The notes beneath the pieces are model-generated. The model was not told the origin of the DNA and ran no database searches. It saw only the letters and a list, made by a program, of their open reading frames with translations. From NCBI GenBank assembly GCA_019635415.1, contig JAHBZN010000003.1, positions 558,001 through 622,000 on the forward strand: a DNA stretch of 64,000 nucleotides, given 5' to 3'. The stretch is from Ramlibacter sp. Its GTDB lineage: Bacteria; Pseudomonadota; Gammaproteobacteria; Burkholderiales; Burkholderiaceae_C. This document shows, piece by piece, positions 1 to 7,642 of this stretch (the first letter of the stretch is position 1; the number at the start of each line of letters is the position of its first letter). The position numbers were made by a program, and so were the translations under genes.

Positions 1-1235
1 AGTCCGTCCTCGTGAAAGCCGTAGCCCATCCAGGCGCCACAGAACCAGGTGTTCTGCCGGCCCTGCAGCTCGTGCAGGGCGCCCTGTGCCTGCACAGCGC
101 CGAGGTCGAAAACCGGGTGTGCGTAGTCGAACTCGCCGAGGATCTTTTGGGGGTCGATGTCGCGCACCGGGTTGAGCGAAACGATCACGGGCTGCTCCCA
201 GGGCAGGGGCTGGAGGCGGTTGATCAGGTAGTGCAGGCACACCTGGGCTGACTCGCGGTCCTGCCCTGCCGCCCGCTCATAGTTCCAGGCGGCCCAGGCG
301 GTCCGGTTGTGCGGCAGCACCGACGTGTCGGTGTGCAGCACGGCGCGGTTCGGGTGGTAGCGGATCGCGCCCAGCAGCTCCTGCTCGCGCGCACTCGGGT
401 GGCGCAGCAAGGTCAGGGCCTGGTCGGAATGCGTGGCCAGCACCACGTGGTCAAAGTGCTCAGCCCGGCCGTCGGTGACCACGCGCACGCCGTCGGCACC
501 GCGCTCGATCATCCGCACGGGCGTGTCCAGGCGGCGGTCGGCCACCTGGGCGACGATCCGGTCCACATACTGCCTCGAGCCGCCGCTCACGGTCCACCAC
601 TGGGGGCGGTTGCTGACCTGGATCAGACCGTGGTTGTGGCAGAACCGGATCATGGTGCCGACCGGGAACTGCAGCATCTGGTCGGTGGGGCAGCTCCAGA
701 TGCAACCGATCATGGGCAGGAAATACCAGTCGCGGAATTCGTCGCTGAACCGGTGCGCCTGCAGGAACTCCCCCAGCGGGCGGCGCAGTTCGGCATCCTG
801 GCCGGCTTCGGCGAGGCGGGTGGCCAGTGCATTGAAGCGGATCAGGTCACGCAGCATCCGGAGGAAGCGCCAGTTCAGCAGGTTGCCACGCTGGGCGAAG
901 ACGGTGCCGAGGCTGGAGCCGCTCCATTCCAGCGGCCCGCGGGGCGTCGCACCCGGGACCTGCACGGAGAACGACATGTCGGAGCGCGCCGTGGGCACCC
1001 CCAGCTCGCCGAACAGGTTGATCAGGTGGGGGTAGGTGCGCTCATTGAACACCAGGAAGCCGGTGTCCACGCCGTGGGTGACCTCGCCTTGCGCGGTGGG
1101 CAGCGTGACGTCCACGGTGTGGGCATGGCCGCCGAAGTAGGCACCGGCCTCGAACAGGGTGATGTCGGCGCGGCCGCGCAGCGTGTGCGCGACGGCCAAC
1201 CCGGAAATGCCTGAGCCGACGATGGCGACCTTCAT
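1..1235 (-). CDS. NAD(P)/FAD-dependent oxidoreductase, flavin amine oxidase family (C-terminus off window)
   Basis: The reading frame starts at the ATG at 1235 and is open through 411 codons to the left edge, so the C-terminus lies outside the window. The protein opens with a Rossmann dinucleotide-binding motif (VAIVGSGISGL) followed by the ELF-type region (LFEAGAYFGGHAHTV) that holds the FAD ribose. It contains no signal peptide. This arrangement matches the soluble FAD-dependent amine-oxidase/protoporphyrinogen-oxidase superfamily. In Burkholderiales such genes are often followed by DUF1365 and cyclopropane-fatty-acid-synthase genes, but those would lie off the window and were not seen. The substrate cannot be read from the sequence. 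The family call is secure; a specific reaction is not claimed. Confidence 0.85.
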   Translation of the reverse strand, partial: MKVAIVGSGISGLAVAHTLRGRADITLFEAGAYFGGHAHTVDVTLPTAQGEVTHGVDTGFLVFNERTYPHLINLFGELGVPTARSDMSFSVQVPGATPRGPLEWSGSSLGTVFAQRGNLLNWRFLRMLRDLIRFNALATRLAEAGQDAELRRPLGEFLQAHRFSDEFRDWYFLPMIGCIWSCPTDQMLQFPVGTMIRFCHNHGLIQVSNRPQWWTVSGGSRQYVDRIVAQVADRRLDTPVRMIERGADGVRVVTDGRAEHFDHVVLATHSDQALTLLRHPSAREQELLGAIRYHPNRAVLHTDTSVLPHNRTAWAAWNYERAAGQDRESAQVCLHYLINRLQPLPWEQPVIVSLNPVRDIDPQKILGEFDYAHPVFDLGAVQAQGALHELQGRQNTWFCGAWMGYGFHEDG

Positions 1236-1530
1236 GCGAGGTCCCATCCGCCGGCGGCCGGGAATAAAAATGCTGCGAAGCGCCCTGAAACGAAGGAGGG
1301 AGGGAGGGAGGAGGAGAAGAAGCGCTTCAGGATTTCAGCCAGGCTCCATGAGCCCGGGAGGCTTCGCAGCAATAACTGGTGAGAAGAGGGTCCCTGCCTT
1401 TCCCGCTGATGGAGTCGCCATGCTTCGCCACAGTTCCCCGGTGAGGATGGCTTGGGAAGGTAAATTTTTGTGAACATGGCGGAGAGGCAGCAGATGAAAA
1501 CTGATTGGTCGCATTGTGACTGTGTAGTTT
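1236..1530. other. Intergenic region with G-rich tract framed by an inverted repeat
   Basis: This 295-bp gap lies between two minus-strand genes and shows no convincing gene. It holds a purine tract at 1291-1316 with three GGG runs and flanking GG pairs, bracketed by GAAGCGC (1277-1283) and GCGCTTC (1322-1328). The promoter of the oxidoreductase gene at 1235 must lie here or further upstream. The tract could fold as a G-quadruplex on the strand that is template for that gene. No riboswitch or terminator with a T-run was recognised. Confidence 0.4.
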
Positions 1531-2100
1531 TCATTTGGCAAGCAGGTATTTTTCGATGTCCCGGACCAGGGTGGGGTTGTCGGGGGCGACGTTGCTAGGG
1601 TAGCTCGCGACGACCTTGCCGTCCCGGCTGATCAGGTATTTGTGGAAGTTCCAGCGCGGTGCCTGGCCAGCCTGTGCGGCCAGGGCCCGGTAAAACGGGT
1701 GCGCGTCTGTCCCGCTCACCCGGGTCTTGGTGAACATCGGGAATCTGACGCCAAAGGTGCTTTCGCAAAAATCGGCGATCTGCCGGTGGCTCCCGGTTTC
1801 CTGCGAAAAGTCGTTGGACGGAAAGCCCAGCACCTGCAGGCCGCGGCCGGCGTAGCGTTCATGGAGCGCTTCGAGGCCTTTGTACTGGGGGGTGAAACCG
1901 CAGAAGCTGGCCGTGTTCACCACCAGCAACACCTGGCCGGCGTACTGGCAAAGGGGCTGCGGCTTCTCGTCCTGCAGCCGTTCCAGCGTGTGGTGCAGCA
2001 GCGGCGGACAGGTCGGGACGGCCTGCGCGCCGGCCCCCAGCGGGGCCCACAGGGCGAGGCAGAACAGGAACGCGCGGGTCAACGGGGTCAAGCGGGTCAC
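1531..2100 (-). CDS. Secreted glutathione peroxidase family protein
   Basis: Thiol peroxidase of the glutathione peroxidase fold, which reduces hydroperoxides. I chose the GTG at 2100 because AAGGAG lies 7 nt upstream and the protein then begins with a signal peptide (basic TRLTPLTR, hydrophobic core, cleavage near AGAQA), so it should act in the periplasm. A longer frame from 2247 would hide that signal. The peroxidatic residue is Cys67 in NTASFCGFTPQ (a Cys-type enzyme, no selenocysteine). The Trp/Asn pair is in WNFHKYLI. The usual FPCNQF motif reads FPSNDF, so the tetrad Gln is replaced by Asp97. The 189-aa length fits the family plus a signal peptide. It is divergent from the ferritin-like gene, suggesting a shared oxidative or iron-stress control region at 2101-2287 (inference). 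Confidence 0.88.
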   Translation of the reverse strand: MTRLTPLTRAFLFCLALWAPLGAGAQAVPTCPPLLHHTLERLQDEKPQPLCQYAGQVLLVVNTASFCGFTPQYKGLEALHERYAGRGLQVLGFPSNDFSQETGSHRQIADFCESTFGVRFPMFTKTRVSGTDAHPFYRALAAQAGQAPRWNFHKYLISRDGKVVASYPSNVAPDNPTLVRDIEKYLLAK

Positions 2101-2287
2101 AACAGTCTCCTTGGAGTGGGAATACGCAGGCCAGGGGCGTCGGGATTCATGCCCGCCGGGGCGCAAACCCCGCCGAACCCTGAAACCTGGCGCCGCGTTT
2201 TTGCGTATTTGACGGTCTACCTCGCTGATTTGTAAGGGCTTTTTCATATCCCCCGCTTAAAATACGGGCAGTAAACGAAAGACCGCC

Positions 2288-3154
2288 ATGCTCTACCCCG
2301 AACTGTTCAAGCAACTGGAGTCCGTCCGCTGGGACATGGACAAGGACATCCCCTGGCAATCCTTTGATGCGGCCAAACTGACCGACGAGCAGGCTCAGAC
2401 CATCAAGATGAATGCCATCACCGAGTGGTCGGCCCTGCCGGCCACCGAAATGTTCCTGCGCGACAACAAGGACGACAGCGACTTTTCGGCCTTCATGTCG
2501 ATCTGGTTCTTCGAGGAACAGAAGCACTCGCTGGTGCTCATGGAGTACCTCAAGCGGTTCCGCCCCGACCTCGCGCCCACCGAAAAAGAATTGCACGAAG
2601 TGCGTTTCGAGTTCGAGCCCGCGCCGGCGCTGGAAACCCTGATGCTGCATTTCTGCGGTGAAATCCGCCTCAACCACTGGTACCGCCGTGCCGCCGAATG
2701 GCACAGCGAGCCCGTCATCAAGCATATCTATACCACGCTGAGCCAGGATGAGGCCCGCCATGGCGGGGCCTACCTGCGCTACATGAAGCGCGCCATCAAC
2801 AACTTCGGCAACGAGGCCAAGGCTGCATTCAGCAAGGTCGGGGTGCTCATGGCGAGCGCACGGCGTACCGCGCAGGCGCTGCATCCGACCAACCTGCACG
2901 TCAACAAGGCACTGTTTCCGCGCGACACCATCCAGAGCCGCCTGCCCAACCCGGAGTGGCTGGAGCAGTGGCTGGACAAGCAGATCAACTTCGACGCCGT
3001 CTGGGAGACCAAGGTGGTTGAGCGCATCCTGCACAACATGAGCCTGCTGATGGACCGCAGCTTCAAGAGCGTGCAGGAACTCAACCGCTACCGCAAGGAG
3101 ATCGCGGCCACCCTGGCCAGCGGGGGCTCGGGCGCGGTCCCCAGCGCCGCTTGA
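2288..3154 (+). CDS. Ferritin-like diiron domain protein
   Basis: A 288-aa soluble protein with two carboxylate-His diiron motifs, EEQKH (residues 76-80) and DEARH (154-158), spaced as in the ferritin-like/acyl-ACP desaturase fold. Each motif would give Glu and His ligands to a di-iron centre. It has no signal peptide or membrane segment. The ATG at 2288 follows a weak GAAAGA ribosome site. Homologues are often labelled ferritin or diiron desaturase-like; the sequence does not settle between iron storage and oxidation chemistry. The stop overlaps the TTG start of the next gene, so the two are translationally coupled. The C-terminus is a short Gly/Ser/Ala tail. Confidence 0.82.
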   Translation: MLYPELFKQLESVRWDMDKDIPWQSFDAAKLTDEQAQTIKMNAITEWSALPATEMFLRDNKDDSDFSAFMSIWFFEEQKHSLVLMEYLKRFRPDLAPTEKELHEVRFEFEPAPALETLMLHFCGEIRLNHWYRRAAEWHSEPVIKHIYTTLSQDEARHGGAYLRYMKRAINNFGNEAKAAFSKVGVLMASARRTAQALHPTNLHVNKALFPRDTIQSRLPNPEWLEQWLDKQINFDAVWETKVVERILHNMSLLMDRSFKSVQELNRYRKEIAATLASGGSGAVPSAA

Positions 3155-3660
3155 GCCCGGCGACCGTGCGGCCGCCGCAGGCCGGGGACCCTCCATTCCT
3201 GCACAAGATCGTCGCGCGCGGTGAGGCGCCGGGCCGTTCGAGTCACCTGCCCGGCCCGGTGGTGTTCACCAATGGCGTATTCGACGTGCTGCACCGCGGA
3301 CACGTCACCTACCTGGCACAGGCTCGCGCTCTCGGGGGCAGCCTGGTGGTGGCGCTCAACACCGATGCCTCGGCCCGCCGCCTGGGCAAGGGACCGGAGC
3401 GCCCGCTCAACAACGAGCGGGACCGCGCCATCCTGCTCGCAGCGCTGGAATCGGTCAGTCTCGTGACCTGGTTCGACGAAGACACCCCGCTCGAACTCAT
3501 CACCGACATCCGGCCCGACCTTCTGGTGAAAGGTGGCGACTACAACATGGCCATCCTGCCCGAAACCCGGGTGGTCGAGGCCTATGGCGGCCGGGCCCTG
3601 GCCATCCCGTTTGTGAGTGGCTACTCCACCACCGCGCTGGTCGACCGCATCCGGTCCTAG
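3151..3660 (+). CDS. rfaE2: D-glycero-beta-D-manno-heptose 1-phosphate adenylyltransferase (HldE C-domain type)
   Basis: This enzyme would transfer AMP from ATP to heptose 1-phosphate, giving ADP-heptose for the LPS inner core. It is a stand-alone nucleotidyltransferase with the FTNGVFDVLHRGH signature, whose HxGH-type motif binds ATP, plus the KGGDY motif near the C-terminus. The length (169 aa) matches the stand-alone RfaE2/HldC form rather than bifunctional HldE. The likely start is TTG at 3151, overlapping the TGA of the ferritin-like gene; GTG at 3166 is an alternative. The kinase half is not in the window. Confidence 0.9.
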   Translation: MSPATVRPPQAGDPPFLHKIVARGEAPGRSSHLPGPVVFTNGVFDVLHRGHVTYLAQARALGGSLVVALNTDASARRLGKGPERPLNNERDRAILLAALESVSLVTWFDEDTPLELITDIRPDLLVKGGDYNMAILPETRVVEAYGGRALAIPFVSGYSTTALVDRIRS

Positions 3661-3670
3661 CGCCGCTTCG

Positions 3671-3700
3671 CCTGTCACAGCGGGGGGGCCTGGCGCGTCT
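3671..3700 (+). promoter_or_regulatory. ECF41-type promoter upstream of the sigma gene
   Basis: CCTGTCACA (3671-3679) and CGTCTTG (from 3696) are separated by 16 nt counted from TGTCACA to CGTC. This matches the TGTCACA/CGTC promoter described for the ECF41 group and is repeated with the same spacing before the partner gene. The predicted transcript start (about 3705) nearly coincides with the ATG at 3708, so the message would be leaderless. Confidence 0.75.
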
Positions 3701-3707
3701 TGTCTCC

Positions 3708-4604
3708 ATGGACCAGCGAACCACCCTCTTCCAGACCCACCGAAAACGCCTGATGGGCTTGGCCTGGCGCATGCTGGGTTCGGCCGCGGATGCCGAGGAC
3801 GTGCTGCAGGATGCCTGGCTGCGCTGGAACGAGTCCGACACCGACAGCCTGCGAAGCGCCGAAGCCTGGCTCGTCACGGTAGTGACCCGGCTGTCGATCG
3901 ACCGGCTGCGCGCCGCGCGGGCGGAACGGGCGCATTACGAGGGTTTCTGGCTCCCTGAGCCCTTGGTCGAGGTCTCCCCCGACTCGCCCCAGCAGCTGCT
4001 GGAGCGGGCCGACGATGTCTCGGTCGCCTTCCTTATGGTGCTGGAGCGGCTGGCTCCCGAGGAGCGCGCGGCCTTTCTGCTGCGCCAGGTGTTTGACGCT
4101 GACTATGCGGAGGTGGCGCAGGCGCTGGGCAAGAGCGAGGCAGCGTGCCGCCAGCTCGTGCACCGCGCGGGCGAGCGCCTCAGGGAGCAGCGGCCCCGAT
4201 TTGCCGTGAGCCGCGAGACCCATGTCCGGCTGCTGAAGGCGTTTGCCGACGCCGCCGGCCGCGGCGACCTTGCGCAGATGCGCGAACTGCTGGCCGAGGA
4301 CGCGGAATTGCTCAGCGACGGCGGCGGCAAGGTCAAGGCCTTCACGCAGGTGCTGCGCGGCGCCCAGCGTTTGGCCCAGCTCTATTTTGCGGTGGCGCGC
4401 CGCTACGGGCCGGTGATGCGCATGGAACTGGTGGACGTGAACGGCGTGCCCGGCCTGATGCGCTTCATGGGGGAGGAACTGGAGTCCATCCAGTCGTTCG
4501 AGACCGACGGCCAGCGCATTGTCTCCATCCATGCCCAGCGCAACCCGGACAAGCTGGCACGGGCGATGGCGCAGTTCCGGCGCGGCCTGTCACAAAACGG
4601 CTGA
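3708..4604 (+). CDS. ECF41-group RNA polymerase sigma factor with SnoaL-like C-terminal domain
   Basis: A 298-aa sigma-70 family factor. Region 2 lies at about residues 8-75 (MLGSAADAEDVLQDAWLRW) and region 4 at about 105-160 with its helix-turn-helix, followed by a fused SnoaL-like domain (about 170-298). Three ECF41 signatures are visible: WLPEP in the linker between regions 2 and 4, DGGGK in the extension, and NPDKL near the C-terminus. In this group the fused C-terminal domain replaces a separate anti-sigma factor and modulates activity. The downstream carboxymuconolactone decarboxylase gene is the standard ECF41 partner. No anti-sigma gene is adjacent. The ATG at 3708 keeps the start of region 2 intact; the next in-frame ATG would truncate it. 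Confidence 0.93.
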   Translation: MDQRTTLFQTHRKRLMGLAWRMLGSAADAEDVLQDAWLRWNESDTDSLRSAEAWLVTVVTRLSIDRLRAARAERAHYEGFWLPEPLVEVSPDSPQQLLERADDVSVAFLMVLERLAPEERAAFLLRQVFDADYAEVAQALGKSEAACRQLVHRAGERLREQRPRFAVSRETHVRLLKAFADAAGRGDLAQMRELLAEDAELLSDGGGKVKAFTQVLRGAQRLAQLYFAVARRYGPVMRMELVDVNGVPGLMRFMGEELESIQSFETDGQRIVSIHAQRNPDKLARAMAQFRRGLSQNG

Positions 4605-4615
4605 CGGCGCCGTCT
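4586..4615 (+). promoter_or_regulatory. ECF41-type promoter for the partner gene
   Basis: CCTGTCACA (4586-4594) and CGTCTTG (from 4611) have 16 nt between TGTCACA and CGTC, the same elements and spacing as at 3671-3700. The site straddles the last codons and stop of the sigma gene, giving the partner gene at 4668 its own sigma-dependent start with a leader of about 48 nt. Confidence 0.8.
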
Positions 4616-4667
4616 TGGAGATGAAGCCCGTCTTCATCCTCCCATCCTCCATATCAAAGGAAGCCCC

Positions 4668-5144
4668 ATGGAACAAGCCCGTTTGCCCCACACCACCCTC
4701 GCCCCTGAAGCCTTCAAGGCCATGCTCGGGGTCAGCGCCGCACTGCACAAGTCCAGCCTGGGCCCCGCGTTGCAGGCACTGCTGCACGTGCGGGTCTCTC
4801 AGATCAATCACTGTGGCTATTGCCTGGACATGCACGCGCGCGAACTCCTCAACAGCGGGGAAGACCTGCAGCGGCTGAACAGCCTGCCCGCCTGGCGTGA
4901 GGTGGGGTTCTATACCGAGCGCGAGCGCGCCGCGCTGCAGTGGGCCGAGAGCGTCACCTCGCTGCACGAGGGCCATGCTCCTCAGGCGCATTTCGATGCG
5001 TTGCGCCCGCACTTCAGCGATCAGGAAATTGCCGAGCTCACCTTCAGCATCGCGCAGATCAATGCCTGGAACCGCCTGGGTGTGGCCATGCGCCTGCCCG
5101 TGTCGAGGAAGCCTTTGAAGGTCAGGGCGGAGTCGGCCACCTGA
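4668..5144 (+). CDS. Carboxymuconolactone decarboxylase family protein (AhpD-like), ECF41 partner
   Basis: A 158-aa all-helical AhpD-like protein with the redox motif CGYC (Cys49-Cys52) and the following His56, as in alkylhydroperoxidase D-type members. Such proteins act on peroxides or unknown organic substrates through the two cysteines; the substrate here cannot be read. The start at 4668 follows AAAGGAAG at good distance. It sits directly behind the ECF41 sigma gene and has its own ECF41 promoter, the classic arrangement in which the sigma factor's main target is a carboxymuconolactone decarboxylase, oxidoreductase or epimerase gene. It ends 16 bp before the convergent MpaB-family gene. 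Confidence 0.92.
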   Translation: MEQARLPHTTLAPEAFKAMLGVSAALHKSSLGPALQALLHVRVSQINHCGYCLDMHARELLNSGEDLQRLNSLPAWREVGFYTERERAALQWAESVTSLHEGHAPQAHFDALRPHFSDQEIAELTFSIAQINAWNRLGVAMRLPVSRKPLKVRAESAT

Positions 5145-5160
5145 GGGGCTCCGGACCTCG

Positions 5161-6342
5161 CTACAGCACCCCGTCCTTTTCGGCGTGGACCTGGTCCGGC
5201 ACACGGTAGTTCATGGCGCGGTTCTCATAGTGCGACAGGTCCATGAGCTGGGCAAACTGGCCGAGTTGCCGCGTGCCACGCCAGCGAGGGAGCAGGCGCT
5301 GGAGCAGCAGGTCGCCCCGGTAGGCCAGGCGCAACGCCGGCAGCGTGCCCAGGGTCCGGGCCGGTGGATAGCGTAGCTGGTCCGCCCGCTCGTCGCCAAT
5401 CAGCGCGCGGGAGATGCGGTAGATCTTGCGCACCAGCGCGCGGCGGGTCGGCGGGTCCTCGATGCCCGCCACGATGGGTGCGGCGTTGATCAACCCACCG
5501 GCCAGCTGGCAGGATTCCAGGCTGGGCGGGGGCTCGCACAGGGCCCCGACGCGCTGCAGGTGCAGCCCGCTGCGCTCGTCCTCGAACAGCAACTCGGGCG
5601 ATACCCCCATCAGGTGGCCCGAGTAGCGCCAGACCTGCATGAACGAGGCCCGCTCCGCCGGGCTCAGGTCCACCCCCAGCTGGGTGGCCCGCTTGAGCAG
5701 CAGCGCCGAAAAGGCCGACGTGGCAAAGGCAATGTGCGCCGAGCTCAGGGGCACGCCCCAGGCTTCGGTGTCCCACTCGGGGGATCGGGCCAGCAGGCGC
5801 CGCAGCTGCCCATGCACCAGCCGGATCCGCACCGACAGCTTCCAGCCGTCGGCCTGCCGGTCCAGGCCACCGGGCATGAAGATCTCCACCAGATGGCGGT
5901 TGTTCTGCTTGAGCCGTCGCACGCCGCTGTCGGTCAGCCGCCCGGTGATGCTGAAGGACTTGCTGATCAGCGTGGAAAACCCTTCGACCAGCACCCCGGC
6001 GACGAAGGCACCGAGGAACATCTGCGAATGCCGGTGGAAGGCCCGGCAACCCGGCAGCTCGTCCCCCGGCCGCCACCAGGAGGGCACCTCGGCGATCCGG
6101 TCAAACAGCTCCCGCGCGCAGGCCGGCGCGTCCGGAATGGCGTCAGCGCCACCCTCGATGCCCCGCTGGATCCAGCCGTGCTTGAGCGCCGCTCCGTGGC
6201 CGTCGAGCTCGGCCAGCATCTCGTCCACTTCCGGGTCGCCGGTCAGGGTGTGGCGGACATAGCGGTCGGCCAGGTCCTGATCCAGGGCGCGGGCGAGCTG
6301 GTGGCCGGCCTGGTACTCCCGGGGTGGCGTGATGGCCGCCAT
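5161..6342 (-). CDS. MpaB/DUF2236 (rubber-oxygenase-like) family protein
   Basis: A 393-aa mostly helical protein without signal peptide. It shows features I associate with the DUF2236/MpaB/latex-clearing-protein superfamily: the central arginine-rich helix around RRLKQNNRHLVE, the candidate haem-proximal histidine in RLVHGQLRRLL, and the WRYSGHLMGV segment. Characterised relatives are b-type haem oxygenases or peroxidases (Lcp cleaves polyisoprene; MpaB acts on a farnesyl chain). The substrate is unknown here. Its ATG shares one base with the stop of the STAS gene (TGATG), making it the last cistron of the partner-switching operon. It is an unusual effector-type gene for such an operon. The family is fairly sure; the activity is inference. 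Confidence 0.75.
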   Translation of the reverse strand: MAAITPPREYQAGHQLARALDQDLADRYVRHTLTGDPEVDEMLAELDGHGAALKHGWIQRGIEGGADAIPDAPACARELFDRIAEVPSWWRPGDELPGCRAFHRHSQMFLGAFVAGVLVEGFSTLISKSFSITGRLTDSGVRRLKQNNRHLVEIFMPGGLDRQADGWKLSVRIRLVHGQLRRLLARSPEWDTEAWGVPLSSAHIAFATSAFSALLLKRATQLGVDLSPAERASFMQVWRYSGHLMGVSPELLFEDERSGLHLQRVGALCEPPPSLESCQLAGGLINAAPIVAGIEDPPTRRALVRKIYRISRALIGDERADQLRYPPARTLGTLPALRLAYRGDLLLQRLLPRWRGTRQLGQFAQLMDLSHYENRAMNYRVPDQVHAEKDGVL

Positions 6343-6743
6343 CAGGTGCGGCCGAACAGCTGGCCCAGCAGACCGGGCTTGGCGGCGGGCGCTGCAACCG
6401 CCTTCAGCGCGCTGTCGAGGTCGTCCTTGCAGTGGAACAGGCTGTGAAACCCCGCGATCTCAAGCGCTTCGAACACCGCGGGTGTGGCGGACGCGATGGC
6501 TGGCCGGGCCTGATGCTTGTGCAACTGCTTGGCCAGCTTGAGGAATTCGCGCAACCCGGCGCTGCTGACGTAGCTGAGGCCCTTGCAGTCCAGCACCACG
6601 GCCGTGTCATCCGGTTGCAGGTGCGTGGCGACGAAGGTGCCGAACTCCGAGGCGGAGTTGCCGTCCAGCCGGCCCAGGAGCGTGATGACGGCGGCCTGAG
6701 GGAGCCGGGCGAACTGCAGATCGAGTTGAGAGGTCACAGGCAT
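6342..6743 (-). CDS. STAS-domain anti-sigma factor antagonist (RsbV/SpoIIAA-like)
   Basis: A 133-aa single STAS domain with the hallmark loop VLDCKGLSYVSSAGLREF, whose serine pair includes the residue phosphorylated by an RsbW-type kinase and dephosphorylated by a SpoIIE/PP2C phosphatase. Both enzymes are encoded upstream in the same operon. I chose the ATG at 6743, preceded by GAAAG, rather than an in-frame start at 6854 that would add a proline/arginine-rich stretch lying inside the upstream gene. It overlaps the binding-protein gene by 10 bp. The protein would be the switch partner that binds the kinase or its client depending on phosphorylation (known for the family; inferred here). Confidence 0.88.
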   Translation of the reverse strand: MPVTSQLDLQFARLPQAAVITLLGRLDGNSASEFGTFVATHLQPDDTAVVLDCKGLSYVSSAGLREFLKLAKQLHKHQARPAIASATPAVFEALEIAGFHSLFHCKDDLDSALKAVAAPAAKPGLLGQLFGRT

Positions 6744-7642
6744 TCTTTCGGGGTCGTGGGGGTCACCGTTGCGCCGCAGTACCAGCCGGCGCCACTGCGG
6801 CGGCTCCACACATCGTGTTTGTCCAGCAGGAAGCGGGTCTCGGGGATTCCCCATTTTCGTTCAAGTGCGAGCAGGTCGCCGTTGCGGTGCCAGCGCACGA
6901 CCAGATCGGACAGGCGGCGTTCCAGTGCGCCGCCGCGGGCGTCCGAGGCCAGCGCGATGGACCACGGCGCCGAGTGCACCGTTGGCAAGGGCATCTCGAA
7001 GTCACGGGCGACCGCGGGGTCTTGCAGCATGGCGGCGATGATGGTGTCGTCGTGCAGCAGGGCCGCACAGCGCCCGTCGCGCATGGCCGCCTGGGACCAG
7101 TCGTTGGAATACAGCGCAATGATGTCGATGCCGTACTGCACCGTGATGGCCCGGTTCCAGAACGCCCCGCGGCGACCGCACACGCGGCGGTTCTTGAGGT
7201 CGGCCCAGGCGCGGAAATGGTCCTTCTTGCGGGTCAGCAGGTTGGCGCCGGAGCTGTAGTAGTTGGGCCTGACGAGGTCCAGCAGCCTGGCGCGTTCCGG
7301 CGTGTCAGAAAGCGTGGCGATCAGCACGTCCACGCGGCCGCTGCGCACGGCTTCCACCCGCTCCGCGGTAAGAACGCCCACGAGCCGGAGCTTCACCCCC
7401 AGTTCGTCCGCCATCCGTTGGGCGAGATCCGGCTCCAGGCCCACGATGCGCCCGGTGGCGGTGTCCAGTTGACCCCAGAGCAAGCCGTCCATCTTGACGC
7501 CCACCACCAGTTCGCCCCGCGCCTGGACGTCCTGCAGGGTGGCGGCGGAAGCCGGGGGCAGAAGGCCGGGCAGCAGACCGAGGGCGCAGGCGGTGCAGAC
7601 CGCCTGCCGGGCCAGCCATCGGAGACAGTTGAGACGCGTCAT
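6734..7642 (-). CDS. Periplasmic solute-binding protein (amino-acid type, SBP_bac_3)
   Basis: A 302-aa protein with an N-terminal signal peptide (cleavage near PASAA) and a type II periplasmic binding fold: the start LQDVQARGELVVGVKMDG, the GLEPDLAQRMADELG segment and the DVLIATLSDTPERA region are typical of polar amino-acid binding proteins. No ABC permease or ATPase gene is nearby. It instead overlaps the SpoIIE phosphatase gene by 4 bp (ATGA) upstream and the STAS gene by 10 bp downstream. A signalling role, presenting a ligand to the phosphatase's periplasmic sensor region, is therefore more likely than transport (inference). The ligand is not readable. Confidence 0.85.
   Translation of the reverse strand: MTRLNCLRWLARQAVCTACALGLLPGLLPPASAATLQDVQARGELVVGVKMDGLLWGQLDTATGRIVGLEPDLAQRMADELGVKLRLVGVLTAERVEAVRSGRVDVLIATLSDTPERARLLDLVRPNYYSSGANLLTRKKDHFRAWADLKNRRVCGRRGAFWNRAITVQYGIDIIALYSNDWSQAAMRDGRCAALLHDDTIIAAMLQDPAVARDFEMPLPTVHSAPWSIALASDARGGALERRLSDLVVRWHRNGDLLALERKWGIPETRFLLDKHDVWSRRSGAGWYCGATVTPTTPKECL

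Noticed and set aside
1236..1530. Possible riboswitch or small RNA in the gap
   Set aside because: No recognisable conserved core, no intrinsic terminator and no convincing small reading frame.
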